Assembly (NCBI GenBank): GCA_963697525.1
Contig: OY969087.1
Coordinates: 7,440,001 to 7,504,000, forward strand
Source: Bradymonas sp963697525
Lineage (GTDB): Bacteria; Myxococcota_A; Bradymonadia; Bradymonadales; Bradymonadaceae
DNA: 64,000 bases
Direction of reading: 5' to 3'
This document shows, one piece after another, positions 9,495 to 18,552 of this stretch. Positions within the stretch are counted from its first letter, which is position 1; each line of letters begins with the position of its first letter. Below the pieces are notes generated by a model. The model ran no database searches. It was not told the DNA's origin and saw nothing but the letters and a program-made list of their open reading frames with translations. A program made the position numbers and the translations under genes.

Positions 9495-9535
9495 CATGGC
9501 TGCTCCTCTGGAACCTGGAAGGTGCCTCAAAACTC

Positions 9536-9566
9536 GTACGACGCCGCCAGGCCGCCGGCGTCGTAC
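9536..9566. other. Perfect 11-bp hairpin upstream of the SnoaL-like gene
   Basis: GTACGACGCCG at 9536-9546 pairs exactly with CGGCGTCGTAC at 9556-9566 across a 9-nt loop. There is no T tract, so an intrinsic terminator is doubtful. It lies about 70 bp before the next start codon and could be an operator or leader structure. Confidence 0.4.
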
Positions 9567-9636
9567 ATCGGTCCGCCCTTCCCACGACTCCGGGGTGTGC
9601 TATGCTGGCGTTTTCCCACAGCCGTCCCGAGACCCC

Positions 9637-10107
9637 ATGCACCCCAACGAGCAGTTGATCACCGATTTTTACGAGGCGTTCGCCCGTGGCGATGCCGACA
9701 CCATGGCCGCGTCGTACGGGGATGCCGCGCGCTTTTCCGACCCTGTCTTTCGCGATCTGGACGCCGGCGGGGTGCGCGCAATGTGGCGCATGCTGACCTC
9801 CAACGCGGCGGACCTACGCCTGGAGTTCTCGCACGTCAGCGCCGACGACCGCGCCGGTCAGGCCCATTGGGAGGCGTGGTACACGTTCTCGGCGACCGGT
9901 CGGAAGGTGCACAACGTCATCGACGCGCGCTTCGAGTTTGGCGACGGGAAGATCGTGCGTCACACGGATGTATTCGACTTCTGGCGGTGGAGCCGTCAGG
10001 CGCTCGGGCCGGTGGGGCTGGTATTGGGCTGGACGCCGTTGGTGCAAAAAAGGGTCCGTTCGCAGGCCACGAGCCAGCTCCAAAAATGGCGCCAGGCCAA
10101 CGAGTAG
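9637..10107 (+). CDS. SnoaL/NTF2-like fold protein
   Basis: This 156-aa protein begins with the pattern typical of SnoaL-like polyketide-cyclase or NTF2-fold proteins (LITDFYEAFARGDADTMAASY...ARFSDPVF). Later come WYTFSATGRKVHN and the closing strand FGDGKIVRHTDVFDFW. Such proteins bind small hydrophobic ligands or act as isomerases and hydrolases; the substrate is unknown. The ATG at 9637 begins the fold exactly, and the longer open frame upstream is non-homologous. It converges with the AlkZ-like gene, the two stops only 2 bp apart. Confidence 0.85.
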   Translation: MHPNEQLITDFYEAFARGDADTMAASYGDAARFSDPVFRDLDAGGVRAMWRMLTSNAADLRLEFSHVSADDRAGQAHWEAWYTFSATGRKVHNVIDARFEFGDGKIVRHTDVFDFWRWSRQALGPVGLVLGWTPLVQKRVRSQATSQLQKWRQANE

Positions 10108-10108
10108 C

Positions 10109-11266
10109 TTACCCGTTCACCACCTCCAGGCCGCCCAGCTCAAGCCCCAGATGCGCCGCGAATTCCTGGGCCTCGCGCTCGACCTCGTCTCTTAGAGAGG
10201 CGCGCCACCCGCCGAGCGGGGTGACCTCTACGTCGACCTCGTGGGTGCGCTTATTATGCGACCACGTGGCCACGATCTGGCCCTCGGCGATGATCGTGGG
10301 GGCGACGGCGGCGGCCTTCTTCCACACCAACGGCTCCTCGTCGGCGTCGGGCAAGATCCAGCGCTTGTCCTTGTGGGTCATCAGCATGGTGTCGTAGCCC
10401 GGGAGCATGCGCGCCGGCCAGTCGTCGCCCACCTGCGAGGGCGTGCGGCGAAGCTCGTCGGCGTCGCGGGCGAGCGCGACCAATCCCTTCTTGCCGTCGC
10501 ATTTACAGGCGACGAGTTCACCGTCGAGGAGCTTCATCCACTTGCGGCAATCGCCCACACACGCGCCGACATAGTGGGCGACGTCGCGCGGGTGTGCCGG
10601 GCCGAATACGGACAGGTAGCGCCGCGTGATCTCGGCGGCGGCCTCCTCGGGCGAGGCCTCCACCGGCTCGACATGGCCCAGGTGCAGGTCGCGGTGGGCG
10701 TAGGCCTGTTCGCGCCCCGCTTTGCCCGCGAAGACGATGTGGCCGTCCATGGCCAGCCGCCACACCAGCCGGGTGGCGGCGAAGCGGCGCGGGTTGCGCC
10801 CGGCGCCTTGGTGGTCTTCGAGCTCGGCGACATACTCGTCGGAGATGATGTCGAAGAGGTCCGAGCGCGTCAGCGTCGTGTCGGCCTGGGCAAAGAACTG
10901 GCGCGCGCGCTCGACCTCCGCCTCGGAGGGCATGCCGCCGCGCCGCCCGGAGATGACCCAGGCGGGCCGTGCGGCGATGATCGTCGGCCACAGGTCGGCC
11001 GAGTATATATGCAGCGTGTCGCGCTGGCCCCAGGTGCGCACCAGCGCGTGCTCGTCGAGCAACGCCCGGCTGACTTGGTCGGCGTCGGGCCGCCCGGCGG
11101 TGCGCAGGCTCAGCGCGTGCAGCGCGCACGTTTCCACCTGGGCCTGCGCCCCCACGATATCCCGCGCGCAGCTCGCCAGGTCGGGCGCGCCCGGACCGGC
11201 GAGATGGGAGCGCCGCGCGCGGAAATAGCGAACCGATTCCGGAGTGACGTCGATGCTTTTCGTCAT
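10109..11266 (-). CDS. AlkZ-like DNA glycosylase (winged-helix HTH_42 family)
   Basis: This 385-aa protein belongs to the HTH_42 winged-helix family. It includes AlkZ/AlkX glycosylases, which unhook interstrand crosslinks and remove bulky alkylated bases. The catalytic-type Q-x-Q motif is present as GAQAQVE (Q41, Q43). It is followed by the family pattern RTWGQRDTLHIYSADLWP and the C-terminal GPAHPRDVAHYVG and LLPGYDTML-like segment (MLPGYDTML). Glycosylase activity is inferred from the QxQ motif; many family members are untested. Proximity to tag suggests a small alkylation-defence neighbourhood, although the genes are not in one operon. Confidence 0.82.
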   Translation of the reverse strand: MTKSIDVTPESVRYFRARRSHLAGPGAPDLASCARDIVGAQAQVETCALHALSLRTAGRPDADQVSRALLDEHALVRTWGQRDTLHIYSADLWPTIIAARPAWVISGRRGGMPSEAEVERARQFFAQADTTLTRSDLFDIISDEYVAELEDHQGAGRNPRRFAATRLVWRLAMDGHIVFAGKAGREQAYAHRDLHLGHVEPVEASPEEAAAEITRRYLSVFGPAHPRDVAHYVGACVGDCRKWMKLLDGELVACKCDGKKGLVALARDADELRRTPSQVGDDWPARMLPGYDTMLMTHKDKRWILPDADEEPLVWKKAAAVAPTIIAEGQIVATWSHNKRTHEVDVEVTPLGGWRASLRDEVEREAQEFAAHLGLELGGLEVVNG

Positions 11267-11322
11267 ACGAGTATCTTTGCTTAGGACAGCACACCATCAT
11301 CGGCGCGCGCCAACTCGACAAC

Positions 11323-11336
11323 TGAACAAATGTTCA
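11323..11336. promoter_or_regulatory. Candidate operator palindrome TGAACA-AA-TGTTCA
   Basis: Two perfect 6-bp arms separated by AA sit between the divergent AlkZ-like gene (start 11266) and the oxidoreductase gene (start 11480). This is typical of a dimeric repressor site, for example TetR-type. No cognate regulator is encoded next to it, so this is a sequence-pattern call only. Confidence 0.3.
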
Positions 11337-11479
11337 ACCAACCTAGAGAATCACGGCACGCCTGTCAACGCCGTCGGCAAGAGTAGCCGGATGGGCGAGG
11401 CTTGCCATTCGAGCATTCCGGGTTAGGTTGCCGTTGCTTCAGAACTATTGGTCGTCCCTGTTTACCACCGGAGCATCGC

Positions 11480-12478
11480 ATGAAGGCTCACGAAATCCAC
11501 CTCGTCCGCTACCCCAAAGGCGAGCCCTCGCTCGAGGACTTCGAACTCGTCGACGTCGACCTGCCCGAGGTCGGCGATGGCGAGGTTCGCCTGGAGACGC
11601 TCGCTTTCTCGCTGGACCCGTATATGCGCGGACGCATGAGCGGCCGGCGCACCTACGTCGACCCCTATCCGCTGCACGACAGCCTGTCGGGCGGCGCGGT
11701 CTCGCGTGTGGTCGAGAGCCACCATGAAGACGTGCCCGAGGGAAGCCTGGTGCTCAGCCAGCACGGCTGGCGCGACGCGGCCGTGGCCAGCGGCGACGAG
11801 GTGCGGGTGCTGCCGGAGATCGACGCCTCGCCCACGCTCTTTTTGGGCGCCATCGGCATGACCGGCTTTACCGCCTGGGTGGGGCTTCGACGCATCCTCG
11901 AATTGCAGCTCGACCAGACGCTTTACGTCTCGGCGGCGGCCGGCGCGGTGGGCTCGATGGTCGGCCAGCTCGCCAAACATTGGGGCGCGACGGTCATCGG
12001 CTCGGCGGGAAGCGACGCCAAGGTCGAGCGCCTCGGCGAGCTCGGCTTCGACGCCGCGTTCAACTACAAAACCGAGGCGCCGATGAAGGCGTTGGGCCGC
12101 CTGGCGCCCGGGGGCATCGACGCCTACTTCGACAACGTCGGCGGTGATGCTCTCGAGGCTGCCCTGGCCCACCTCAACGTGCATGGGCGGGCGGCCATCT
12201 GCGGCATGATCTCCATCTACAATGCCACCGAGCCGCCCCCCGGCCCGCGCACCATGAGCAATATCGTCAGCCGCCGCCTGACGCTTCAGGGCTTTTTGGT
12301 CGGCGACCACTGGGACGACTTCAACGCCTTTGCCGAGGAGGTCACCCCGCTGGTGCTCGACGGCACCATCGCCGCCGAGGAGACCATTCGCCGCGGCCTC
12401 GACGAGGCGCCCCAGGCGTTTCTGGACGTGCTTCGCGGCAACAAAGAAGGCAAGATGGTCGTGCGCATTCGCGACTGA
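11480..12478 (+). CDS. NADP-dependent oxidoreductase, medium-chain family (CurA/leukotriene B4 dehydrogenase-like)
   Basis: This 332-aa zinc-free medium-chain dehydrogenase/reductase probably reduces the double bond of alpha,beta-unsaturated carbonyls. It has the family start (HEIHLVRYPKGEPSLEDFELVDVDLPEV), LDPYMRGRM, IGMTGFTAWVGL and the Rossmann motif VSAAAGAVGSMVGQLAKHWGATVIG. FDNVGGDALEAAL and the closing GKMVVRI follow. No catalytic-zinc Cys/His set is present. ATG 11480 starts the conserved region; the upstream in-frame extension is non-homologous. A cupin gene follows 38 bp downstream and may be co-transcribed. Confidence 0.92.
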   Translation: MKAHEIHLVRYPKGEPSLEDFELVDVDLPEVGDGEVRLETLAFSLDPYMRGRMSGRRTYVDPYPLHDSLSGGAVSRVVESHHEDVPEGSLVLSQHGWRDAAVASGDEVRVLPEIDASPTLFLGAIGMTGFTAWVGLRRILELQLDQTLYVSAAAGAVGSMVGQLAKHWGATVIGSAGSDAKVERLGELGFDAAFNYKTEAPMKALGRLAPGGIDAYFDNVGGDALEAALAHLNVHGRAAICGMISIYNATEPPPGPRTMSNIVSRRLTLQGFLVGDHWDDFNAFAEEVTPLVLDGTIAAEETIRRGLDEAPQAFLDVLRGNKEGKMVVRIRD

Positions 12479-12516
12479 TCGAACTGCAACACACACCACG
12501 CAGCGAAAGGAGTCCC

Positions 12517-12876
12517 ATGCCACACCTCGTCGAAGGGCCGCAGATCATCACCGCCGCGGGCAACAAGCCCAAGCGCATCGAGGAATTCGCCGGGCGGGTG
12601 ACCACCGACGACGCCCAGGTTAGCGTCGCCCGCATGACCTCGCCGGCGGGCTGGCAGGAGCCCGGCCAGCGCCCGGACTTCCAGGAGATCATCGTTGTGT
12701 TGGAGGGAATGGTGCGCGTGGAGCACGAGGACGGCGTCCTCGAGGTCCACGCCGGCCAGGCGGTCGTCACCGCCCCCGGCGAGTGGGTGCGCTACAGCAC
12801 CCCCGACGGCGCTCAGTACATCGCCGTATGCACGCCGGCGTTCTCCCCGGACACCGTCCACCGCGACGACGAGTAG
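12517..12876 (+). CDS. Small cupin-domain protein
   Basis: This 119-aa single cupin barrel has motif 1 around PDFQEIIVVLEGMVRVEHEDGVLEVHAGQ and motif 2 as VVTAPGEWVRYSTPDGAQYIAVC. The usual metal-binding His pair is incomplete, so it may be a ligand-binding or isomerase-type cupin rather than a dioxygenase. GAAAGGAG lies 7 nt before the ATG. It follows the oxidoreductase on the same strand and converges with the FHA gene. Confidence 0.82.
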   Translation: MPHLVEGPQIITAAGNKPKRIEEFAGRVTTDDAQVSVARMTSPAGWQEPGQRPDFQEIIVVLEGMVRVEHEDGVLEVHAGQAVVTAPGEWVRYSTPDGAQYIAVCTPAFSPDTVHRDDE

Positions 12877-13564
12877 CGCGCCCGGTCCGCTCAGGCCGGC
12901 TGGTTGGAGTCGACGATCTTTTGATCATCTCGGCGTCCAGGCCGACCTTCTCGGCGGCCTTCTCGTAATCGCCGCCGGCCTCGGCTACGGCGGCTTCGAT
13001 CTGGGACTTCAAGTCCCCGCCGCCGCCGATGGCGCCCAGGGCCATGGTCTGCTTTTGCTGGGAGGCCTGCACGTCTTTTTTGCCGGTGAGCGCCTGGTCC
13101 TGGAAGTTGCCCGCGCGGCGGTAGACGAAGATGGTGTCGCCGATGGCGATCTCGTCACCATCACCCAATGGGCGAGGAGTGTCGGCCTCGAGCAGCTCAC
13201 CGTTGACGCGGGTGCCGTTGGAGCTGTTCATGTCCTTGATCTGCAGCCCGCTGGCGGAGCCGACAAATTGGGCGTGCACCTTGGAGGCGTTCTCGTCGCT
13301 GATCTGGATGAGGTTTCCCAGCCCGCGTCCGATGGTAGCCGTGCGGGTTCCCACGTGGAACGTCTTGCCTTGAACGCCCGCCGATTGGCCCACCAACCAG
13401 TTGATGCGCTGGCCACTCGCCGGCCGCGCGCGCCCGCCGGCCGGGCTCGTGGTGGAGCGGCTCTCCCAGGAGTCCCCGCCGCTCGAGCGGCTGCGCAGAA
13501 ACATGATGACGAAGACCACGGCCAATACGATCACCACGGCCACCAACGCGACGCCTACATTCAT
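12767..13564 (-). CDS. Membrane-anchored FHA-domain protein, C-terminus probably frameshifted
   Basis: The protein has an N-terminal membrane span (residues about 3-23) and a Ser/Gly-rich linker. An FHA phosphothreonine-binding domain follows at about 75-140 (TATIGRGLGN, SKVHAQF, DMNSSNGTRVNG). A helical tail ends in DLKSQIEAAVAEAG...LDAEMIKK. After that Lys the frame reads into low-complexity sequence overlapping the cupin gene. Adding one A at 12919-12922 (minus-strand AAAA to AAAAA) gives IVDSNQPA and a stop at 12891, only 14 bp from the convergent cupin. That end is more likely real. It is a natural reader of the Ser/Thr kinases in this window. Confidence 0.82.
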   Translation of the reverse strand: MNVGVALVAVVIVLAVVFVIMFLRSRSSGGDSWESRSTTSPAGGRARPASGQRINWLVGQSAGVQGKTFHVGTRTATIGRGLGNLIQISDENASKVHAQFVGSASGLQIKDMNSSNGTRVNGELLEADTPRPLGDGDEIAIGDTIFVYRRAGNFQDQALTGKKDVQASQQKQTMALGAIGGGGDLKSQIEAAVAEAGGDYEKAAEKVGLDAEMIKRSSTPTSRPERTGRATRRRGGRCPGRTPACIRRCTERRRGCCSAPTRRGR

Positions 13565-13705
13565 CGTCCAACTTCCTTATCAGTTTCAACTGTGCCGAAT
13601 CAGCCGGATGATACCCACGGGGATGGCCGGAAGGCAAAAAATTTGGATATTTCCGTTGTCTGATTCACGCGTCCGATAAGGCGTCCGGTAAGGCGGCTCG
13701 TGCGC

Positions 13706-14173
13706 TCAGTGGCGGTGCATCTCGCGGATCTTGCGCCGCTCCTCGGCGGCCTGCCAGCGCTTTTGCTCCTCGTCGCCCTCGGGCTCGAAGTGGGGCACGG
13801 GCATGGTGTGGCCCTCGTCGTTCATCGCCACCATCACGAAGAAGCAGGACATGACGTGGCGCTTGGCGCGGGTGCGGTGGTTCTCGGCGACCACGCGAAT
13901 GCCCACCTCCATCGAGCTGCGACCCACCCAGTTGATGCAGGCCTTGAAGGTGACGAGTTCGCCGACGTACACCGGCGCGCGAAACAGCGCGTCGTCGAGC
14001 ATCAACGTGACCACGTAGTGGCCGCTGTAGCGCGCCGCGCAACTGTAGGCGACCTCGTCGAGCAGCTTGAGCAGCGCGCCGCCGTGGACTTTGCCCGAGA
14101 AGTTGACCATATCCGGGGTCATCAGCACGGTCATCTCCAGGCGGCGGGGTCCATGTTCCACATCAGTCGACAT
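13706..14173 (-). CDS. Hotdog-fold acyl-CoA thioesterase (YciA/BACH type)
   Basis: This 155-aa hotdog-fold enzyme hydrolyses acyl-CoA thioesters. The key helix GKVHGGALLKLLDEVAYSCAARYSG is present, followed by FRAPVYVGELVTFKACINWVGRSSMEVGIRV and FFVMVAMND, all typical of the YciA/acyl-CoA hydrolase group. ATG 14173 (MSTDVEHG) is chosen because homology begins right after it. It starts only 5 bp after the stop of the large kinase gene on the same strand, so the two are probably co-transcribed. Confidence 0.92.
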   Translation of the reverse strand: MSTDVEHGPRRLEMTVLMTPDMVNFSGKVHGGALLKLLDEVAYSCAARYSGHYVVTLMLDDALFRAPVYVGELVTFKACINWVGRSSMEVGIRVVAENHRTRAKRHVMSCFFVMVAMNDEGHTMPVPHFEPEGDEEQKRWQAAEERRKIREMHRH

Positions 14174-14178
14174 CGATC

Positions 14179-17100
14179 TTACTCCGGTGGGGTGGTGTTG
14201 GTGGTGGCGAGTTGGGCGCCGACGCGCTCGGCGGCGGGCGCATCGCCCAGACGAAGGTACTGCGCGCGGGCCAGCCGAAGCGCGCGTTGGGCGCGCGCGG
14301 CGTCGCCGTGCTGGTGAGCGTGGCGAGCGGCCGTCTCGGCCAACAAGGGCACGTCGCGCGCGAAGCGTTGCCCGTCGGGCCACGCGTCGGTCTCGGGGCT
14401 TGGAAAAAAGGTGTCTATCAGCGAATCGAAGGTGGCGTGGTCGCCGCAGCCGGCGGCGGCGGCCAGCCGGACCATGTCGGCAAAGCCGGCGCGGTTTTGC
14501 ACTCCCAGCGCGGCGAAGAGCGCAGCCGCCCGCGCCAGGCAGGCGCCCGCGTCGCCGAACTGGCCCAGCGAGACCTGGACCATCGCCTGGTTGAGCGAGG
14601 CGGTGGCCACGTTCATCTGTCGTCCCAGCGAGCGGGCCAGGCGCTCGTAGTCCCGGTAGTGACGAAGCGCCTCGGCCTCGAAGCCGCCGAAGCGAGCGGC
14701 TTCGCCCAGGATGTTGTGCGCCTGGGCTTCCAGCCAGCGGTAGCCCTGCTGGCGGGCGGGCTCGAGCAACTCGCGGGCGTAGCGCGCCGCCTCCTCGTAG
14801 GCGCCGTGCTCGATCGCCACCGCCGACAAACCGTAGCAGGCGAGCAACGCCAGCCAGCGGCGCCCGGCGGCCTGGGCGGTCGCGCGCATGTGGCCAAAGC
14901 CCGCCTCGGCCTCGGCGGCGTTGCCCGCGAAGAGCTGCGACCAGGCGACCTGTTCGTAGGCCTTGGCGAGCCAATAGTCGTCGCCATGCTGCCGGGCGAC
15001 GTCCACGGCCTGGGACGCGCGGTCGATGGCCTCGTCCATCGCGCCCTGGCGCTGAGCGCACAGCGACAGGACCACCAGCACGTTGGCCAGTACGGCGCCA
15101 CGGCCGTCGCGCGCGGCGAGCTCGCGCGTGGCGAGGGCGCGGGCTTGGGCCTGGTCGACCTGCCCGCTGGTCAGCAGCACGTCGCTCAGACGCGCGTCGT
15201 TGACCAACCGGCGAAGGTCGTCCGCAGGCAAGGCGAGCTGGTCGATGAGGCGGGCGCGCCGCTCCAAGATCTCGCGGCGCGCGGCGAGGTCACCGCCCTG
15301 AACCGCCCGCTCGTAGGCGCCCAGAAGCGGCGCCAGGGCGCGCTCGGCCTCGCCGGCCTTCTCCCAGTGGTCGGCCTGGCGAAGCCAGGTGCGCCGGCCG
15401 CCGTCGTCTTGCAGTTGCGCCAGCGACCGGGCGCATAGGCGGTGGTGCGCCTGGAGGCGTCCCGCCTGGTCGGCCTGGCGCAGGATGCTGTCGACGAGCA
15501 AGCCGTAGGCAAACGCCCACCCGTCGTTCATATGGGTGGCCAGCCCCCGCGAGACCAGGCGTTCGACCAGGCGCTCGGGAAGCTCGAGGCCGGCGCCGGC
15601 GCACACCGCCGCCCACTCCTCGTCGCGCACGTGGCGTCCGAGCACCGCGGCGAGCTCGATGGCGCGGCGAACGCCGGCGCGCTCGTCGGGGCGCCAGGAG
15701 GCCACCAACCGATCGAATCGTCCAGACCACAGCGCGAAGACGTCGTCGGGCATGACCTCGTCGAGCGCGACGTCGAGGCAAAATCCGGACGGGCCCATGC
15801 GCAGTTGGCGGCGCTCGATGAGGTGGCCCAGTAGTTGGACGGCGAACATGGGGTTGCCCTCGGTGCGCCGGGCGATCTGGTCCGCCAGGGAAGGCTCCAG
15901 GGGCAGCGCCTTCGCGACGAGTTCGCGGTGGTCCTCCGCCCCCAGACGGTCGAGTTCGAGCCAGGCGCAGACGTCCAGTCGCGCGAACGTGCGGAGGCGC
16001 GCGGCGAGCACCGGATTCTCGGCGAGCTCGTCGGCGCGAAGAGTGGCCACGAATAAGGCGTTCGCCGGGGGTTCGGTGGACTCGAGCATGAACTCCAGCG
16101 CGTCGACCGTGGCGCGTCCCCACTGCAGATCGTCGAGGATGACCAACGCCGGCCGGTGCACTGTCAGGCGGCGAAACAGCCGCTGGATGAGCGCGTGGCG
16201 CTGCATCGCGCTTCGAAAGCGGTACGGCGGCCCGTCGACGGTGTCGGCATCGTCGGCGGTGGGCTCGAGCAGCTCGGTCAGCGCGCGCGCGTCGTGCTCG
16301 CGCACCGTGTCGCCCTCGCCCCACGAGGGCAGCATCTCCAGCAGGTGCTCGTGCAGTTGGGCGCGGCCCAGCTTCCAGGTGCGAAACGCCCGGCGCACCA
16401 GGCCGGGGATGCCGTCGAGCTCGGCGCCCGCCCCCGCACTGTGCAGCACCGCGAACTTCTGGGCGGCGCCCACCTCGCTGGCGCGCGTGGCCACCCAGTC
16501 GACCAGGCTGCTCGCGCCGGCGCCGGGCGCCCCGCTGATGAACAGCACGCGCGTGCCGCCGTCGTCAGCGACGCGGCGAAGCGCGGCCCACAGGGCGTCG
16601 CGAGCGGCCTCGCGGTCGACGTAGGGAAGCTCGCGCAGCCCGAACAGCCCCAGCCCCGCGCCCACGAGCAAATCCGGGCGGCGATGGGCGCGCTCGCGCC
16701 GCCACGAGGCGGGTACGTCCAGACGAGGCAGCGCGACGGGCTCGGGAGCAGGTGGCTGGCGACCGACGGCCGCGATGGCGGGGCCGGCGACCGGCGTTTC
16801 GATGAAGCCCGCCGACGAGTTCCGGACGACCTCGCGCACCGTGGGCGCGTCGTGCGAGCCCCACTCGCGCCACGCCTGCAGGGTGTGCATGAGCGGGCGC
16901 GTCTCGAACTCCAATTTGGCCGAGCCGGCGAACTCGACGTCGGCGGCCAGCTTCCAGCTCATCGGCTCGTCGGGCTCGGGCAGGGCCGCCAGCGCCTCGG
17001 CGGCGTGGCGAAACCGCGCGTCGATAGGAATGGACATCGCCCGGCGTATCCAGGCCTCGACGCCGTGGGGCACCGAAAACGTCGGCGCGACCTCGGGCCG

Positions 17101-17847
17101 CGCGTCGTTGACGTGTTTGAAGGCCAGGCGCACCCGATTGCGCCCGCTAAACGGCGGGCGTCCGCACACCAGCTCGTAGGCGATGCAGCCCACCGCGTAC
17201 AAATCGGTCCAGGGCCCGAAGGTGCGCCATTTTCCCAGCACCTGCTCGGGAGCCATAAACGCCGGCGTGCCCGACGGCTGGGACAGCTCGTCGAGGGGGC
17301 GGGCGTGCTCGTCGGACAGCGCGTGGGCCAGGCCGAAATCGGCCAGCTTGATGCGCACCCGCTCGGTGTCCCCGAAGATGAGAATATTGCCCGGTTTGAG
17401 GTCGCGGTGAATGACGCCCCGGGCGTGGGCGTGCGCCAGAGCGTCGAGCACCGAGCGCAAAATGGCGTAGGCGCTCGCCCAGCTATCGATGGGCAACAGC
17501 TCGCGCACCGAGCCGTGCTCGGCGAGCTCCATGACCAGGTAGGGGCTGCCCGGCAAGAGCTTGCCGCGCGATCCCGCCGCCTCGCCCACGCTCACCGTGC
17601 CGTAGTCGAAGAGGTAGACGATGCCCGGGTGGTCCAGGGCAGCGTGGGACTGCACCTCGTGCTCGAAACGCAGGCGCTCCTCGAGACCGCCGGGGCCCTT
17701 GATGAGCTTGACCGCCGCGGGCACCTGCTGGTGGCGGTGGCGGCCACGCCACACCTCGCCCATGCCGCCGTGGCCCAGAGGCTCGATCAGGTCGAAGACC
17801 CCCAGGCGTATCGGCGCAGCATTTGGCCCGGTGTTCTCGTCGCTCAT
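14179..17847 (-). CDS. Ser/Thr protein kinase fused to AAA-type ATPase and TPR regions (1222 aa)
   Basis: The N-terminal kinase (residues about 14-290) has GHGGMGEVW, AVKLIKG, HRDLKPGN, DFGLAHA and APEQVLGKW. A linker leads to a STAND/AAA_16-like ATPase (about 410-760) with phosphate-loop FISGAPGAGASS and Walker B LVILDDLQWG. The C-terminal 450 residues are helical TPR-like repeats with many Ala/Arg. In the phosphate loop the lysine of GxxxxGK[ST] is Ala (GAPGAGAS), so nucleotide binding there may be altered. The architecture matches the PknB-AAA-TPR regulators common in predatory and social deltaproteobacteria. The start at 17847 places the kinase at the beginning. The thioesterase gene follows at 5 bp. 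Confidence 0.92.
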   Translation of the reverse strand: MSDENTGPNAAPIRLGVFDLIEPLGHGGMGEVWRGRHRHQQVPAAVKLIKGPGGLEERLRFEHEVQSHAALDHPGIVYLFDYGTVSVGEAAGSRGKLLPGSPYLVMELAEHGSVRELLPIDSWASAYAILRSVLDALAHAHARGVIHRDLKPGNILIFGDTERVRIKLADFGLAHALSDEHARPLDELSQPSGTPAFMAPEQVLGKWRTFGPWTDLYAVGCIAYELVCGRPPFSGRNRVRLAFKHVNDARPEVAPTFSVPHGVEAWIRRAMSIPIDARFRHAAEALAALPEPDEPMSWKLAADVEFAGSAKLEFETRPLMHTLQAWREWGSHDAPTVREVVRNSSAGFIETPVAGPAIAAVGRQPPAPEPVALPRLDVPASWRRERAHRRPDLLVGAGLGLFGLRELPYVDREAARDALWAALRRVADDGGTRVLFISGAPGAGASSLVDWVATRASEVGAAQKFAVLHSAGAGAELDGIPGLVRRAFRTWKLGRAQLHEHLLEMLPSWGEGDTVREHDARALTELLEPTADDADTVDGPPYRFRSAMQRHALIQRLFRRLTVHRPALVILDDLQWGRATVDALEFMLESTEPPANALFVATLRADELAENPVLAARLRTFARLDVCAWLELDRLGAEDHRELVAKALPLEPSLADQIARRTEGNPMFAVQLLGHLIERRQLRMGPSGFCLDVALDEVMPDDVFALWSGRFDRLVASWRPDERAGVRRAIELAAVLGRHVRDEEWAAVCAGAGLELPERLVERLVSRGLATHMNDGWAFAYGLLVDSILRQADQAGRLQAHHRLCARSLAQLQDDGGRRTWLRQADHWEKAGEAERALAPLLGAYERAVQGGDLAARREILERRARLIDQLALPADDLRRLVNDARLSDVLLTSGQVDQAQARALATRELAARDGRGAVLANVLVVLSLCAQRQGAMDEAIDRASQAVDVARQHGDDYWLAKAYEQVAWSQLFAGNAAEAEAGFGHMRATAQAAGRRWLALLACYGLSAVAIEHGAYEEAARYARELLEPARQQGYRWLEAQAHNILGEAARFGGFEAEALRHYRDYERLARSLGRQMNVATASLNQAMVQVSLGQFGDAGACLARAAALFAALGVQNRAGFADMVRLAAAAGCGDHATFDSLIDTFFPSPETDAWPDGQRFARDVPLLAETAARHAHQHGDAARAQRALRLARAQYLRLGDAPAAERVGAQLATTNTTPPE

Positions 17848-17967
17848 TGCACGTCGTGAAGGTGATTCGAATCAAAGTTGGGTCGGCGGGCTACACAGTC
17901 GGCAGTGTAGCCCAAACCGGCGCCGACTGGAACTTCGCCAGTCTCCTCCACGAAGCGCGGGATCGCC

Positions 17968-18552
17968 TCAGCCGTGGTCGATGCCGGTGCCCAGCACCTC
18001 CAAAAAGTCCGCCAGCCAGCGCTGGTGGGCCGGCCAGGCAGGCGCGGTGACCAGGTTGCCGTCGCGCACCGACTCGTGGGCGGGCACGTCGACGTACTCG
18101 GCGCCGGCGATCTTCATCTCCGGGCCGCAGGCCGGATAGGCCGTCAGCCGCTTGCCCTCGACGACGCCCGCCGCCGACAGGATCTGCAGGCCGTGGCAGA
18201 TCGCCGCCACCGGCTTGTCCTCCTCGAAGAAATGACGGGTCATCTGCAGCACCCGGTCGTTCAAACGCAGGTACTCCGGCGCGCGCCCGCCGGGCACGAC
18301 CAGCGCGTCGTAGTCGGCGGGGTCGACCTCGTCGAAGTTGGCGTTGAGCGCGAAGTTATGCCCGCGCTTCTCGCTGTAGGTCTGGTCGCCCTCGAAGTCG
18401 TGCACCGCCGTGGCCACGGTGTCGGCGTCGGTCTTGTCCGGGCACACCGCGTGGACCGTATGCCCGACCATCTGCAGCGCCTGAAACGGCACCATGATCT
18501 CGTAGTCCTCGCCGAAATCACCCACGATCATCAAAATCTTTTTGCCAGCCAT
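17968..18552 (-). CDS. DJ-1/PfpI family protein
   Basis: This 194-aa DJ-1/PfpI-superfamily protein shows the nucleophile elbow VAAICHGLQIL (Cys119-His120), an acidic residue in GDFGEDYEIM and the conserved VVPGGRAPEYLR. This arrangement matches the PfpI/YhbO branch, variously described as peptidases, chaperones or glyoxal-detoxifying enzymes; which one applies here is uncertain. It starts at ATG 18552 with a GAGGCTAAG leader. It is separated from the large kinase gene by about 120 bp. Confidence 0.9.
   Translation of the reverse strand: MAGKKILMIVGDFGEDYEIMVPFQALQMVGHTVHAVCPDKTDADTVATAVHDFEGDQTYSEKRGHNFALNANFDEVDPADYDALVVPGGRAPEYLRLNDRVLQMTRHFFEEDKPVAAICHGLQILSAAGVVEGKRLTAYPACGPEMKIAGAEYVDVPAHESVRDGNLVTAPAWPAHQRWLADFLEVLGTGIDHG

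Noticed and set aside
16156..17859. A 567-aa plus-strand frame
   Set aside because: It is antisense to the kinase-AAA-TPR gene and has shadow composition (His/Gly/Val/Arg) with no domain.
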